Counted from the stretch's first letter, positions 17,726 through 27,291 are shown. The stretch: 64,000 nt of DNA from Kiloniella sp. EL199 (GCF_900313065.1 NZ_OMPU01000006.1:440734-504733), one strand, 5' to 3'. Notes: generated by a model from the sequence alone, not told the origin. Program-made: numbers and translations.

Positions 17726-20485
17726 ATGGATGATCTTTTGAGTGAGTTTCTGACTGAGACGAATGAAGGTCTCACGACACTCGATATGGAACTTGTTAAG
17801 CTCGAACAGAACCCAAACGACGCAGAGCTGCTGAGTAGCATTTTTAGATTAATGCATACGATTAAGGGTACCTGTGGATTTCTAGGGTTACCGAGACTTG
17901 AATCTGTTGCTCATGCGGGCGAAAACATCATGGGTAAGTTCAGAGACGGGGAACTTTCGGTTTCTGCGACTGGTGTATCGCTTATTCTTGAGTGTTTGGA
18001 TCAGATTCGAGAAATTCTCGGGACATTGGAAGCAACAGAGGAAGAACCTGAAGGGGATGACTCTGACCTGATTAGTCGATTGAATGCCCACGCAGAGGGT
18101 GGAGATGCTGGAGAATCAGACGCCACTGCTCCTGTGCCATCTCCTGCGGCGCCACCTGCTGAAGACGTTGCAGATGATGGTGACGTCGAAGAAGATGAGC
18201 TGGAAAGAGCTTTCCGTGAAGCACTTGGACCTGAAGAACTTGCTGCTCAAGCTGCTGCCGAAGCAGCGGCGACACCGGAAGCTGCACCTGTTGCTGAAGT
18301 TGTTGAGCTAAAGGCAGAGCCTGCGGAATCTGCTCCAGCTCCGACCCCTGCAGCGAAACCAGCTGCAAAGAAAAAAGCAACACCTCCACCAGCCCCGGCA
18401 GGAGATGCCGGATCTTCTGTTGCGAACCAGTCTATCCGTGTGAGTGTCGAAGTTCTCGAGAACTTGATGACGATGGTTTCTGAACTTGTGTTGACCAGAA
18501 ACCAGACACTTCAAATCTTGCGTGCGCACAAAGAAAGTGACTTTGCGACACCTTTGCAACGTCTGAATCACGTTGTTTCCGATTTGCAGGAAGGGGTGAT
18601 GAAAACCCGAATGCAGCCGATCGGAAATGCATGGGCGAAATTGCCACGTATTATTCGCGACCTTTCACACGAACTGGACAAAAAAATTGATCTGGTGATG
18701 AAAGGTGCGGAAACAGAGCTTGATCGTCAGGTTCTGGAGCTGATTAAAGATCCGCTTACGCACATGGTTCGTAACTCTGCGGATCATGGCCTCGAAATGC
18801 CGAATGATCGAATTGCCGCTGGTAAACCCGAGACAGGTCAGGTCATTCTTAATGCCTTCCACGAAGGCGGACATATTATCATCCAGATTTCTGATGATGG
18901 CAAAGGACTAAACACTGATCGTATTAAAGAAAAGTGCATCGAAAATGGCCTTGCCTCTGAAGGTGAACTTGATGGAATGAATGATCAGCAGATCCAGCAG
19001 TTTATCTTCAAGCCCGGTTTCTCGACCGCAGCTGAGGTTACTGCTGTGTCGGGCCGTGGTGTTGGTATGGATGTTGTTCGTACCAATATTGAAAAAATTG
19101 GTGGTACAATTGAACTGAGCTCAACAGAGGGCAAAGGAACAATCTTTACCATTAAAATCCCACTGACGCTGGCAATTGTTTCTGCGTTGATTGTTGAATG
19201 CTGTAAAGAACGCTTTGCAATTCCGCAACTGTCTGTTGTGGAGCTGGTACGTACATCTGCACATTCAGAACATACAATTGAACATATTAATGAAACGCCT
19301 GTCCTACGGTTGAGAAATCGTCTGTTACCACTTGTGACATTACGTGATTTGCTGAAACTTTCCGATGGTGAAGAGCCTGAAGGGGATGAGCCAGAAATAA
19401 GAGAAGACAACTTCATTGTTGTTTCTCAGGTTGGTACTTACACCTTTGGTATCATTGTTGATCGTGTCTTCGATACCGAGGAAATTGTGGTTAAACCTGT
19501 TGCGCCAATCCTGCGTGATATCCAGCTTTTCTCTGGAAATACTATTCTTGGTGATGGTGCGGTTGTTATGATTCTTGATCCAAATGGTATTGCCGCTGCA
19601 ACAGGCGAGATTGCCGTTGCAGATGCAGACTTGGGCGCACACGAAGATCGCCATCTCACAGGTAATGACGAGAAAGTTGCAATGCTTGTTTTCCGTTCCG
19701 GTGATGATGCACCAAAAGCGGTTCCACTTGCACTTATTGCACGATTGGAAGAAATTGATCTGGCAAAAGTCGAAAGTTCGGGCGGACAACATGTTGTTCA
19801 ATACCGCGGACAACTGATGCCACTCATTCCAATGCAAGCTGGTATGGAACTCGAAAGTGAAGGGCGTCAGCCTGTTTTGGTCTTCTCTGATCGAGAGAGA
19901 TCAATGGGGCTTGTGGTTGATGAGATTATCGACATTGTCGAAGATCGGATGAACGTCGAACTCAGTGCCGAGAAAGAAGGTTACATCGGCAGTGCAATTA
20001 TTGCCGAGAAGGCCACAGACGTTGTCGATGCCGGTTACTTCCTGACACAGGCTTACCCGGATTGGTTTGGGTCAGAAGCAGGTAAAGAAAATTTCGAAAG
20101 TGATCGATCCAGAATCCTGCTTGTGGATGATAGTCCCTTCTTCCGCAATCTTCTGATGCCAATGCTTTCTGTCGCAGGGTATGATGTGAAAGCGGTTGAA
20201 TCAGCCAGCGATGCGCTGAGTCTGTGTGAAGAGGGTGAGCAATTTGATGTCATTGTTTCGGACATCGAAATGCCCGGTATGAACGGTTTTGAATTTGCAG
20301 AAGCTGTTCGTGAAGATCATCGCTGGTCGAAAACGCCAATGGTTGCGCTGTCAGCTTTTGCCTCTCCGGCAGATCTTATGCGTGGTCGGGCTGCAGGCTT
20401 TAAAGATTATGTTTCAAAAACAGATCGCGAAGCCCTGTTAATGACGCTTCAAGATACGATTGCAGAACTTAAAGGCGCTGCGTGA
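17726..20485 (+). CDS. cheA: CheA, hybrid chemotaxis histidine kinase with C-terminal receiver
   Basis: A 919-residue kinase. Domains in order are Hpt (1-100, phosphorylated His44 in RLMHTIKGTCGFL), an Ala/Pro/Glu-rich linker (about 110-230) where the CheY-docking P2 domain would be, a dimerisation helix pair from about 235, a HATPase core, a CheW-like domain (IVSALIVECCKERFAIP), a second CheW-like stretch (residues about 640-760), and a receiver domain from about 795 with the phospho-acceptor Asp846 in SDIEMPGMNG. It takes receptor signals through CheW and phosphorylates CheY and CheB. The ATG at 17726 has GGAAG seven bases upstream; an in-frame TTG at 17693 is less likely. It is the first gene of cheA-cheW-cheY-cheB-cheR. 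Confidence 0.94.
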   Translation: MDDLLSEFLTETNEGLTTLDMELVKLEQNPNDAELLSSIFRLMHTIKGTCGFLGLPRLESVAHAGENIMGKFRDGELSVSATGVSLILECLDQIREILGTLEATEEEPEGDDSDLISRLNAHAEGGDAGESDATAPVPSPAAPPAEDVADDGDVEEDELERAFREALGPEELAAQAAAEAAATPEAAPVAEVVELKAEPAESAPAPTPAAKPAAKKKATPPPAPAGDAGSSVANQSIRVSVEVLENLMTMVSELVLTRNQTLQILRAHKESDFATPLQRLNHVVSDLQEGVMKTRMQPIGNAWAKLPRIIRDLSHELDKKIDLVMKGAETELDRQVLELIKDPLTHMVRNSADHGLEMPNDRIAAGKPETGQVILNAFHEGGHIIIQISDDGKGLNTDRIKEKCIENGLASEGELDGMNDQQIQQFIFKPGFSTAAEVTAVSGRGVGMDVVRTNIEKIGGTIELSSTEGKGTIFTIKIPLTLAIVSALIVECCKERFAIPQLSVVELVRTSAHSEHTIEHINETPVLRLRNRLLPLVTLRDLLKLSDGEEPEGDEPEIREDNFIVVSQVGTYTFGIIVDRVFDTEEIVVKPVAPILRDIQLFSGNTILGDGAVVMILDPNGIAAATGEIAVADADLGAHEDRHLTGNDEKVAMLVFRSGDDAPKAVPLALIARLEEIDLAKVESSGGQHVVQYRGQLMPLIPMQAGMELESEGRQPVLVFSDRERSMGLVVDEIIDIVEDRMNVELSAEKEGYIGSAIIAEKATDVVDAGYFLTQAYPDWFGSEAGKENFESDRSRILLVDDSPFFRNLLMPMLSVAGYDVKAVESASDALSLCEEGEQFDVIVSDIEMPGMNGFEFAEAVREDHRWSKTPMVALSAFASPADLMRGRAAGFKDYVSKTDREALLMTLQDTIAELKGAA

Positions 20486-20511
20486 GATAAATTCATAGAA
20501 AGAGTGAAACT

Positions 20512-20967
20512 GTGAGTGATACTTATTTGGAAAACGAAGATTTTGTTACTTTCTATATCGCTGGCCAGCTTTTTGGTGTTCCGGTTTTAAGTGTACAGGA
20601 TATTATTAATCCGCAGCGTATTACCCCTATTCCTTTGGCTCCGCCCGAGATTGCCGGTTCATTGAATTTGCGCGGACGTATTGTGACGGCAATTGATGTC
20701 AGGAAGCGTTTGGGGTTACCGGCACGTGACGAAAAAGAGTCTATGAGTATCGTCGTTGAAAATGGCAACGATCTCTACAGTCTGATGGTCGATAGCGTCG
20801 GGGAAGTTCTGGGTGTTGATGAAAGCTCTTTTGAGCGAAATCCACCAACACTGGACCAGCGTTTCAGGGATTATTCGCAAGGTATCTATCGTTTGGATGG
20901 TAAGCTTCTTGTCATTCTGGATGTAAACAGATTCCTTGACTATGGCCGAAATGCGGATGCTGCATAG
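20512..20967 (+). CDS. cheW: CheW, chemotaxis coupling protein
   Basis: A 151-residue single CheW domain (FVTFYIAGQLFGVPVLSVQDIINPQRITPIPLAPPEIAGSLNLRGRIVTAIDVRKRLGLP), which links chemoreceptors to CheA. The GTG at 20512 is used, with a weak AAAGAGTGAA site upstream. It lies 26 bases after cheA in the same operon. Confidence 0.95.
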   Translation: MSDTYLENEDFVTFYIAGQLFGVPVLSVQDIINPQRITPIPLAPPEIAGSLNLRGRIVTAIDVRKRLGLPARDEKESMSIVVENGNDLYSLMVDSVGEVLGVDESSFERNPPTLDQRFRDYSQGIYRLDGKLLVILDVNRFLDYGRNADAA

Positions 20968-21023
20968 TTGATGTTTCTTAGTTCAGTTATTTTGGGTATT
21001 CAAAAATAAGTTGGAGCAAAAAT

Positions 21024-21389
21024 ATGAAGACCTGTTTGGTTGTCGATGACTCCAAGGTCGTGCGAATGGTTGCGCGGAAAATTCTTGAAGGATTAAACTT
21101 TAACATTGAAGAAGCAGAGGACGGTCAAAAAGCTCTGGATGTATGTAACGCATCCATGCCAGATGCTGTTTTGCTTGACTGGAACATGCCAGTTAAAGAC
21201 GGGTTGGAGTTCTTGAAGGATTTGAGAGCATTGCCGAATGTTGAGCAGCCAATTGTTGTTTTCTGCACAACAGAGAATGATATGCAGCACATACAACAGG
21301 CAATAGCTGCCGGGGCAAATGAATATATCATGAAACCTTTTGATAGCGATATTATTGAGTCTAAATTTATACAGGTGGGCCTTATTTAA
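21024..21389 (+). CDS. cheY: CheY, single-domain response regulator
   Basis: A 121-residue receiver domain with the acidic pair at residues 8-9, phospho-acceptor Asp52 in LLDWNMPVKDG, the Thr/Ser switch region (FCTTEN) and Lys in IMKPF. It would carry the signal from CheA to the FliG/FliN switch. A GGAG lies before the ATG. The stop overlaps the cheB start by one base (TAATG). Confidence 0.95.
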   Translation: MKTCLVVDDSKVVRMVARKILEGLNFNIEEAEDGQKALDVCNASMPDAVLLDWNMPVKDGLEFLKDLRALPNVEQPIVVFCTTENDMQHIQQAIAAGANEYIMKPFDSDIIESKFIQVGLI

Positions 21390-22573
21390 TGCCCTTGTCG
21401 ATGAATACATCCACTACTGATAAAGGCGGTAAAGTCGAAAATGCCTATCGGATTATGGTAGTTGATGATTCTGCAGTTATTCGGGGACTCCTCACCAGAA
21501 TTTTAGAGGGTGACCCACAAGTTTCTGTAGTTGAATCTGTATCTAATGGTGAGATCGCAGTTAAGCGTTTGGCAAGTCAGGAAATCGATGTTGTTGTTTT
21601 GGACATTGAGATGCCGGTTATGGACGGTCTGACGGCTTTACCGAAGTTGCTTCAGGTGAAACCCGGTGTTCAGGTCATCATGGCATCGACACTGACACGA
21701 AAAAACGCAGAAATAAGCTTGAAGGCACTGCGTCTGGGCGCGGCCGACTATATTCCGAAACCAACCAGTTCAGGTGAACTGACCAAAGCGAGCGATTTTA
21801 AACACGAGCTTGTGGAAAAGGTTAAGGCGCTGGGGCAGGTGGCACGAAGCAGCCATAAGGCTCCGTTACCAGCGGCGGCAAGAACGCAACAGGTGCCCGC
21901 AACATCAGCGGCCCAAAAACCGAAAACGATGTCGGATTCACCGTCCAATCTGTACCCGAGCAAGACAGTTACACTGCGTAAAGATGCAATAGCGAAACCG
22001 GATATTCTGGCAATCGGGAGCTCAACAGGGGGACCACAAGCCCTGTTTGATGTTTTGGGAAATTTGGGAACGATTACACAGCCTGTTGTGGTCACACAGC
22101 ATATGCCGGCGACTTTTACGGCTTTGCTTGCGGAACATATCGCCAGAGTTTCCAGCATGCCAAGTAAAGAAGGTGAAGAGGGAGAGGTCTTGAAGGGAGG
22201 GCACATATATCTTGCACCTGGCGGACATCATATGGTTTTTGAGAAACAGGGAACGAATACTGTTATCCGCTTAAACCAGGAACCGCCGGAAAACTTCTGC
22301 CGACCTGCAGTTGATCCGATGCTGAGAAGTTTATCTAAAATTTATGGTTCTCGTCTTCTTGTATTGATTCTTACAGGGATGGGAAGTGATGGTTTACGAG
22401 GTTCAGAGGTGGTAACGGCGGCTGGTGGTTCCGTTATTGCTCAGGACGAACAAACAAGTGTGGTCTGGGGAATGCCAGGAGCGGTAGCAACTGCAGGGCT
22501 TTGTTCCGCAGTTCTTCCAATCAAGGAGATGGCATCCAATGTACGACAACTTGTTATGAGGTCGGCGGCATGA
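21389..22573 (+). CDS. cheB: CheB, receptor methylesterase/deamidase
   Basis: A 394-residue protein. The N-terminal receiver domain has Asp72 in LDIEMPVMDG; a linker of about 60 residues follows; the C-terminal methylesterase domain has a Ser nucleophile in AIGSSTGGPQ (about Ser212), His238 in TQHMP, and the Asp loop MGSDGL. Once phosphorylated by CheA it removes methyl groups from receptors, opposing CheR. The start shares one base with the cheY stop, and the stop overlaps the cheR start by four bases (ATGA). A start at Met5 is also possible. Confidence 0.95.
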   Translation: MPLSMNTSTTDKGGKVENAYRIMVVDDSAVIRGLLTRILEGDPQVSVVESVSNGEIAVKRLASQEIDVVVLDIEMPVMDGLTALPKLLQVKPGVQVIMASTLTRKNAEISLKALRLGAADYIPKPTSSGELTKASDFKHELVEKVKALGQVARSSHKAPLPAAARTQQVPATSAAQKPKTMSDSPSNLYPSKTVTLRKDAIAKPDILAIGSSTGGPQALFDVLGNLGTITQPVVVTQHMPATFTALLAEHIARVSSMPSKEGEEGEVLKGGHIYLAPGGHHMVFEKQGTNTVIRLNQEPPENFCRPAVDPMLRSLSKIYGSRLLVLILTGMGSDGLRGSEVVTAAGGSVIAQDEQTSVVWGMPGAVATAGLCSAVLPIKEMASNVRQLVMRSAA

Positions 22574-23412
22574 ACGTGAGTGATTTTGATTTTATTTCGC
22601 AGTTTTTGAAGAAACGTTCCGGTTTGGTCCTGAGCCAGGATAAAGCCTATCTGTTGGAAAGTCGCTTGAACCCTGTTGCTCGTAAGTGGAACCTTAGTGG
22701 TTTTGACGAGCTTGTTCAAAAGGTTCGTTCGACGAATGATGAACGTATCCTGAATGACATTACGGAAGCTATGACGACGAATGAATCGTTTTTCTTCCGT
22801 GACCAGAAGCCTTTTGATCAGTTTAAAGATCTTGTTCTCCCACATATGCTGGAAAAAAGAGCTTCCAGTAAAACTATAAGAATTTGGTCTGCTGCTTGTT
22901 CCAGTGGACAAGAGCCATATACACTGGCGATGTTGCTAAAAGAGGCCGGGGCTGCTCTTGCAGGCTGGAAAATAGAGATCATCGCGACTGATCTCTCTAA
23001 TGAAATCCTCGACAAGGCAAAGGAAGGTGTTTACACTCAATTCGAAGTACAAAGAGGATTGCCTATCAATCTCCTTGTGAAGTATTTCCAACAAAACGGT
23101 GATCGCTGGCAAATCGATAGCTCTATTCGTAATATGGTGACTTTTAAGCCTTTTAATCTGCTTGAAAGTCCGGCATCTCTTGGAAATTTTGACATCGTAT
23201 TTTGCCGTAATGTGCTTATCTATTTTGACCAGCCGACTAAGTCGAATGTTTTGAAAAACATTGCCAAACAAATGCCTGACGATGGTTTCCTGTATCTGGG
23301 CGGTGCAGAAACGGTGCTCGGTATTTCAGACGAATTTCAGCTTATCCCTGGAAAAAGAGGGATATATGGTCTGGTTCGCAATGGTGAGCTGGTGAATAAA
23401 GCGGCAGTTTAA
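22570..23412 (+). CDS. cheR: CheR, receptor glutamate methyltransferase
   Basis: A 280-residue SAM-dependent methyltransferase with the all-helical N-terminal domain (FLKKRSGLVLSQDKAYLLESRL), the TTNESFFFRDQKPF motif, the SAM-binding WSAACSSGQEPYTLAM loop, and FDIVFCRNVLIYFD. It methylates chemoreceptors for adaptation. The ATG at 22570 overlaps the cheB stop (ATGA) and gives the normal N-terminus; a longer reading frame from 22501 would overlap cheB by 73 bases. It is the last gene of the operon and is followed by a strong terminator. Confidence 0.95.
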   Translation: MNVSDFDFISQFLKKRSGLVLSQDKAYLLESRLNPVARKWNLSGFDELVQKVRSTNDERILNDITEAMTTNESFFFRDQKPFDQFKDLVLPHMLEKRASSKTIRIWSAACSSGQEPYTLAMLLKEAGAALAGWKIEIIATDLSNEILDKAKEGVYTQFEVQRGLPINLLVKYFQQNGDRWQIDSSIRNMVTFKPFNLLESPASLGNFDIVFCRNVLIYFDQPTKSNVLKNIAKQMPDDGFLYLGGAETVLGISDEFQLIPGKRGIYGLVRNGELVNKAAV

Positions 23413-23443
23413 ACAAGTAAGCCTTGAAGTTATAAGAAACATC

Positions 23444-23482
23444 AAAAAAGGCGTCTGAAGTTTAACTTCAGACGCCTTTTTT
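23444..23482. terminator. Bidirectional terminator between cheR and ctrA
   Basis: A perfect 17-bp inverted repeat (AAAAAAGGCGTCTGAAG at 23444-23460, complement at 23466-23482) with a TTTAA loop. A and T tracts on either side let it end both the che operon and ctrA. Confidence 0.95.
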
Positions 23483-23519
23483 ATTTCAAAGCTATTGTTT
23501 TAGTATAAGAAAACTTGTT

Positions 23520-24233
23520 TCAAGCCGAAGCGAGCTGTGGTGTATCTGCACTGTTTTCAACAGGGTCGCGTAATACATATCCACGTCCCCATACAGTTTC
23601 GATGTAGTTTTCACCGCCTGTTGCATTCGACAGTTTCTTACGCAGTTTACAGACAAAAACGTCAATAATTTTCAACTCAGGCTCATCCATACCGCCATAC
23701 AGGTGGTTGAGGAACATCTCTTTTGTAAGTGTTGTGCCTTTGCGCAGAGACAGAAGTTCCAGAATACCGTATTCTTTACCAGTGAGGTGAAGCAGCTTGT
23801 TTTCAACTTCGACAGTTCGCGTATCCAGATTTACCTTGAGTTTACCAGTGTTAATAATGGAAGCGGCATGACCTTTGGAACGGCGAACAATTGCCTGTAT
23901 CCGGGCTATGAGCTCACGTTTGTCAAATGGTTTTGTAAGATAATCATCTGCACCAAAACCAAGACCTTTGATCTTGTCGTCCAGACCGTTGAGTCCAGAC
24001 AGGATCAGGATTGGTGTTTCCACTCTGGATGCACGAAGGCGGCGAATAACTTCGTACCCATCCATATCAGGTAGCATCAGGTCAAGGATGATAATATCGT
24101 AATCGTAAATTTTCCCGATTTCGAGCCCGTCTTCACCCATGTCTGTCGTGTCGCAGACATAGCCTTCTGACTTGAGCATCATTTCAATGCCCTGGGCTGT
24201 TGGGGCATCATCTTCTACTAGCAAGACTCGCAT
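23520..24233 (-). CDS. ctrA: CtrA, cell-cycle master response regulator
   Basis: A 237-residue OmpR-class regulator. The N-terminus [20 protein letters not shown], phospho-acceptor Asp51 in [16 protein letters not shown], the receiver end ([15 protein letters not shown]) and the winged-helix domain ([45 protein letters not shown]) are those of alphaproteobacterial CtrA. It binds TTAA-N7-TTAA and in many alphaproteobacteria controls flagellar and chemotaxis genes. The ATG at 24233 gives the family N-terminus; an upstream in-frame start at 24287 is unlikely. The C-terminal residues (TPQLASA) end in two alanines only after a serine, so recognition as a ClpXP-degraded type is uncertain. It is divergent from fliI. 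Confidence 0.96.
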   Translation of the reverse strand: MRVLLVEDDAPTAQGIEMMLKSEGYVCDTTDMGEDGLEIGKIYDYDIIILDLMLPDMDGYEVIRRLRASRVETPILILSGLNGLDDKIKGLGFGADDYLTKPFDKRELIARIQAIVRRSKGHAASIINTGKLKVNLDTRTVEVENKLLHLTGKEYGILELLSLRKGTTLTKEMFLNHLYGGMDEPELKIIDVFVCKLRKKLSNATGGENYIETVWGRGYVLRDPVENSADTPQLASA

Positions 24234-24543
24234 GTTCAAATTCCGGTTGTTAATGTTCGTTAAACCAATATGAATATTGTTAACCATTTTCGGTAACGAA
24301 TATTAACAAAACCTTACCAGCGCTCTTTAAAAGTTAAAAAACATCCCGAAATTTAGAATAAATTTTACATAATATCGCTATTTTCCGCGAAAATTGATTT
24401 TTTGGAAAGAATCTCTGGTTAAGCTGATGTTAAAAGGAATGTGTAAAAGTAATGTCGATTTGTCGAATAAGCCCCCAGATATTCAGATATAGAATGCCTG
24501 GTGGCACCATTTTTAATGTTTTTTACAGGATATAGAATTCGGA
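24234..24543. promoter_or_regulatory. ctrA/fliI divergent control region
   Basis: A 310-base AT-rich divergent region. It contains one perfect CtrA box (24419-24433), a TTAACCAT half-site (24280-24287), and a near-box TTAA-N6-TTAA (24250-24263) close to the ctrA start. The density of TTAA motifs points to ctrA autoregulation and to CtrA control of fliI-fliJ. Confidence 0.65.
24419..24433. promoter_or_regulatory. CtrA box upstream of fliI
   Basis: TTAAGCTGATGTTAA is an exact TTAA-N7-TTAA match, 110 bases before the fliI start and 186 bases before ctrA. The consensus is established in Caulobacter and related bacteria; binding here is inferred. Confidence 0.75.
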
Positions 24544-25971
24544 ATGCCTCTCAAAAGTTTAACCCGGGAGATATCAGACCTCTCGGATTATCAGGTCTAT
24601 GGCAGAGTATCCGGTGTTCTGGGAATGCTGGTTGAATTATCCGGTCTTGATCGGTTATTGGTGATCGGTTCGCGTTGTATTTTGATTGCAAAAGATGAAA
24701 GGCGCGTACCATGTGAAGTTATCGGCTTCAGGCAAGGACATGCCCTGTTGTTACCTTTTGGGTCACTGGATGGTATTGGCTTGGGGTGTAAAGCAATTCT
24801 TGCTTCAAGCGAACCTTCTATTCATCCGTCGGAAGCATGGCTTGGGCGGGTTGTTAATGCCTTGGGCGAGCCTATTGATGGCAAAGGTCCTCTGCCAATG
24901 GGGCCAGATCCTTGTAAAGTTCGAAACTCTCCGCCTCCGGCACATGGACGACAGCGTGTCGGGGGTAAAATTGATCTGGGGGTCAGAGCAATAAATACCT
25001 TTTTGTCCTGTTGCCAGGGACAGCGTATGGGGATTTTTGCCGGGTCCGGTGTCGGAAAGTCAGTTTTGTTATCTATGTTGGCTCGCTATACCTCTCTGGA
25101 TGTTAATGTTATCGGTCTGATCGGTGAGCGTGGCAGAGAAGTCCAGGAATGGCTTGAAGACGATTTGGGGCCGGAGGGTCTTGCCCGTTCAGTTGTCGTT
25201 GTTGCAACATCTGATGAGCCTCCCTTGATGCGGCGGCAGGCAGCTTATATGACAATGGCATTGTCAGAATATTTCCGGGACAATGGCCGGGATGTACTGT
25301 GTCTTATGGATTCTGTCACCCGTTTTGCCATGTCAATGCGTGAAATTGGACTGTCTGCTGGTGAACCCCCTGCAAGTAAAGGTTATACACCATCGGTTTT
25401 TGCTGAACTTCCTCAGCTTTTGGAACGTGCGGGGCCAGGTGTAAAAGCACAGGGATCAATCACCGGTCTCTTCACTGTTCTGGTTGAAGGTGATGATCAC
25501 AACGAACCGATTGCTGATGCTGTTCGTGGTATTCTTGATGGACATATTATCCTTGATCGGGCGATTGCAGAACGGAACAGATTCCCGGCAATCAATTTAC
25601 TTCGGAGTGTTTCACGTACAATGCCAGGATGTAATACGGACGCCGAGAACGAGTTGGTGACGCGGGGACGACAATTACTTTCAACCTATGACAATATGGC
25701 AGAGCTTATTCGTATTGGCGCTTATACCGAAGGATCTGACCCCGTTATTGATGAAGCGATTGCGCACAATGGTGCATTGGAAGCTTTCCTTACCCAGGGA
25801 AAGTACGAAGAGAGCAACTTGGCAATAGGGTACGAACAATTGGCCGCAGCAGTTGGTCTTCCCTGGGGACAGGGCGGTGATCCGGCGGTTGAGTTTAATC
25901 CCGATGCGCAGGCGGGGGATATTCACAACCTTGGGCAACACAATACAGAAGGAACGGGGATTGAATCATGA
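24544..25971 (+). CDS. fliI: FliI, flagellar export ATPase
   Basis: A 475-residue F1-beta-like ATPase that powers unloading of flagellar export substrates. Walker A is GSGVGKS with Lys172; Walker B is in VLCLMDSVTRFA; LIGERGREVQEWLE and SKGYTPSVFAELPQLLERAG are FliI/F1 hallmarks. The length is slightly above the usual 440 residues because of a C-terminal acidic tail. Its stop overlaps the fliJ start (ATGA). A perfect CtrA box lies upstream. Confidence 0.95.
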   Translation: MPLKSLTREISDLSDYQVYGRVSGVLGMLVELSGLDRLLVIGSRCILIAKDERRVPCEVIGFRQGHALLLPFGSLDGIGLGCKAILASSEPSIHPSEAWLGRVVNALGEPIDGKGPLPMGPDPCKVRNSPPPAHGRQRVGGKIDLGVRAINTFLSCCQGQRMGIFAGSGVGKSVLLSMLARYTSLDVNVIGLIGERGREVQEWLEDDLGPEGLARSVVVVATSDEPPLMRRQAAYMTMALSEYFRDNGRDVLCLMDSVTRFAMSMREIGLSAGEPPASKGYTPSVFAELPQLLERAGPGVKAQGSITGLFTVLVEGDDHNEPIADAVRGILDGHIILDRAIAERNRFPAINLLRSVSRTMPGCNTDAENELVTRGRQLLSTYDNMAELIRIGAYTEGSDPVIDEAIAHNGALEAFLTQGKYEESNLAIGYEQLAAAVGLPWGQGGDPAVEFNPDAQAGDIHNLGQHNTEGTGIES

Positions 25972-26399
25972 AGACCCCAATTGACAGTATTGTTCGGGTA
26001 CATAGCTGGAAGTTGGACGAAGCCCAGCAAAAACTCTCTGACCTTGAGAGTTTGGCGATTAAGTTAGAGCAGGATATCGAGAAACTGGACAAAGAAGTTT
26101 TGAAGGAACAGGATTTTGCGTCACAGCATCCTGATGTAGCTCAGACTTACCCGGCTTATGTCGAGGCTGCACGTGAACGACGTAAACGCCTGGAAATCTC
26201 TATTGAAGAAGTAATGACTCTGAAAGCCATTGCGCAACAAGAGCTGCATGAAGTCTATCAGGATCTTAAAAAATACGAAGAAGCGCAGGCGAATGACATT
26301 AAGCGTCAGCAGGATGTTTTAAAGAAAAAAGAGCAAGCCGTTTTCGATGAAATGGGAATACAGCAGTACAGACGCCGCAAGGCATCAGAAAATAATTGA
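25968..26399 (+). CDS. fliJ: FliJ, flagellar export chaperone/stalk
   Basis: A 143-residue, highly charged, almost wholly coiled-coil protein (residues about 12-120, e.g. KLDEAQQKLSDLESLAIKLEQDIEKLDKEV). In this place, overlapping the end of fliI by four bases, it is FliJ, which sits inside the FliI ring and helps couple export to the FlhA gate. Sequence conservation in FliJ is low, so position is part of the evidence. Confidence 0.88.
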   Translation: MKTPIDSIVRVHSWKLDEAQQKLSDLESLAIKLEQDIEKLDKEVLKEQDFASQHPDVAQTYPAYVEAARERRKRLEISIEEVMTLKAIAQQELHEVYQDLKKYEEAQANDIKRQQDVLKKKEQAVFDEMGIQQYRRRKASENN

Positions 26400-26808
26400 T
26401 TATTGTTAATTACAACAATTTTAGATTTTCGATCTGTTTCTTTGGTGAAATGTTCATGTTTACAAAATAGTCTAGGGTTGAACTTGATTTTCTAAAGAGC
26501 TAACGCTCATTACTATAAAATAGAAGTTTTCTTTATTGTCTCATACTGGTTTAAACCACCGCATTCATACGATTAAAAGAGTTAAATTGCATACGAAGCA
26601 CACTCAAAAGACATGAAGTCGACTTAAGTTGGTAGCAACTGTGTTCTTAAACATTTAAATTATCGCGTTCCCGACATTGAATTAGGTTCTGATTTATTTC
26701 GGGACCTAAGATTCAGGTGTGCTCCTGCTGGACTGCAAAACATGATAGGTATATGTTTGCTTTAACTTATGTTGCTTTTTTTCAACCGATAGCACATAAG
26801 GAAATGAG
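26400..26808. other. AT-rich region upstream of the acyltransferase/LuxR pair
   Basis: 409 bases with no gene-like frame. An imperfect 8-bp inverted repeat, TTAGGTTC (26682-26689) and GGACCTAA (26702-26709) with a 12-base spacer, lies about 100 bases before the acyltransferase start and could be an operator for the LuxR-type protein. It is longer than a classical 20-bp lux box, so this is a guess. A good AAGGAAATGAG site precedes the gene. Confidence 0.4.
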
Positions 26809-27291
26809 ATGAGCAAACTGGATGTTATTGTTGTTAGTTCGTTGGATGAATGGGTTCAGTGCCAGCACGTTCGGTCAAGTGCCTTTTTACCGACAGAACC
26901 ATATAGCGAAGAGTTTGATGGTAGGGATTTTGAGTTGGTAACACATATTCTTGCAATCCAAAATACTGTACCTGTTGCTTGTATGCGCCTTAGATATACA
27001 TGTGCAAATACTATACATGGTGGTCGTCTAGCTTTGATGCCAAATTTGGAACCAAGAAATAGACTTAAAACCCTGAATGCGATTGCCACTTTCGCAGACA
27101 ACTATTGTATGAAAATGGGCTTTACCAGAATTTTGGGCGAAGTAGCCGATCAGCGTTTAATTAAGTTTTGGATTAGAAGAGGTTTTAGGCTGACAGGCGA
27201 TCAGCCGATTGAATTTGGCAACAGGCAGTTTTGGCCAATTGAAAAGCATATAAATAGCGCATCAGTTTTAAATAATACTAATAGGATCTAA
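26809..27291 (+). CDS. GNAT/LuxI-like N-acyltransferase, putative signal synthase
   Basis: A 160-residue protein of the GNAT acyltransferase superfamily; no characterised member is recognised. The N-terminal half echoes the LuxI pattern: Arg22 and Phe26 (R-x3-F in HVRSSAF), Tyr32 where LuxI has Trp, an acidic run with Asp37, Asp40 and Glu42, then THILAI and VACMRLRY with Arg60. The C-terminal half looks more like ordinary GNATs: RLALMPNLEPRNRLKTL as an acyl-CoA-loop-like segment and FWIRRGFRL as the late strand. FeeM-type N-acyl amino acid synthases share such a mix. The stop overlaps the start of a LuxR-type gene by one base. The pair is more AT-rich than the neighbouring flagellar genes, which suggests transfer. 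The product, if a signal, is unknown. Confidence 0.65.
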   Translation: MSKLDVIVVSSLDEWVQCQHVRSSAFLPTEPYSEEFDGRDFELVTHILAIQNTVPVACMRLRYTCANTIHGGRLALMPNLEPRNRLKTLNAIATFADNYCMKMGFTRILGEVADQRLIKFWIRRGFRLTGDQPIEFGNRQFWPIEKHINSASVLNNTNRI

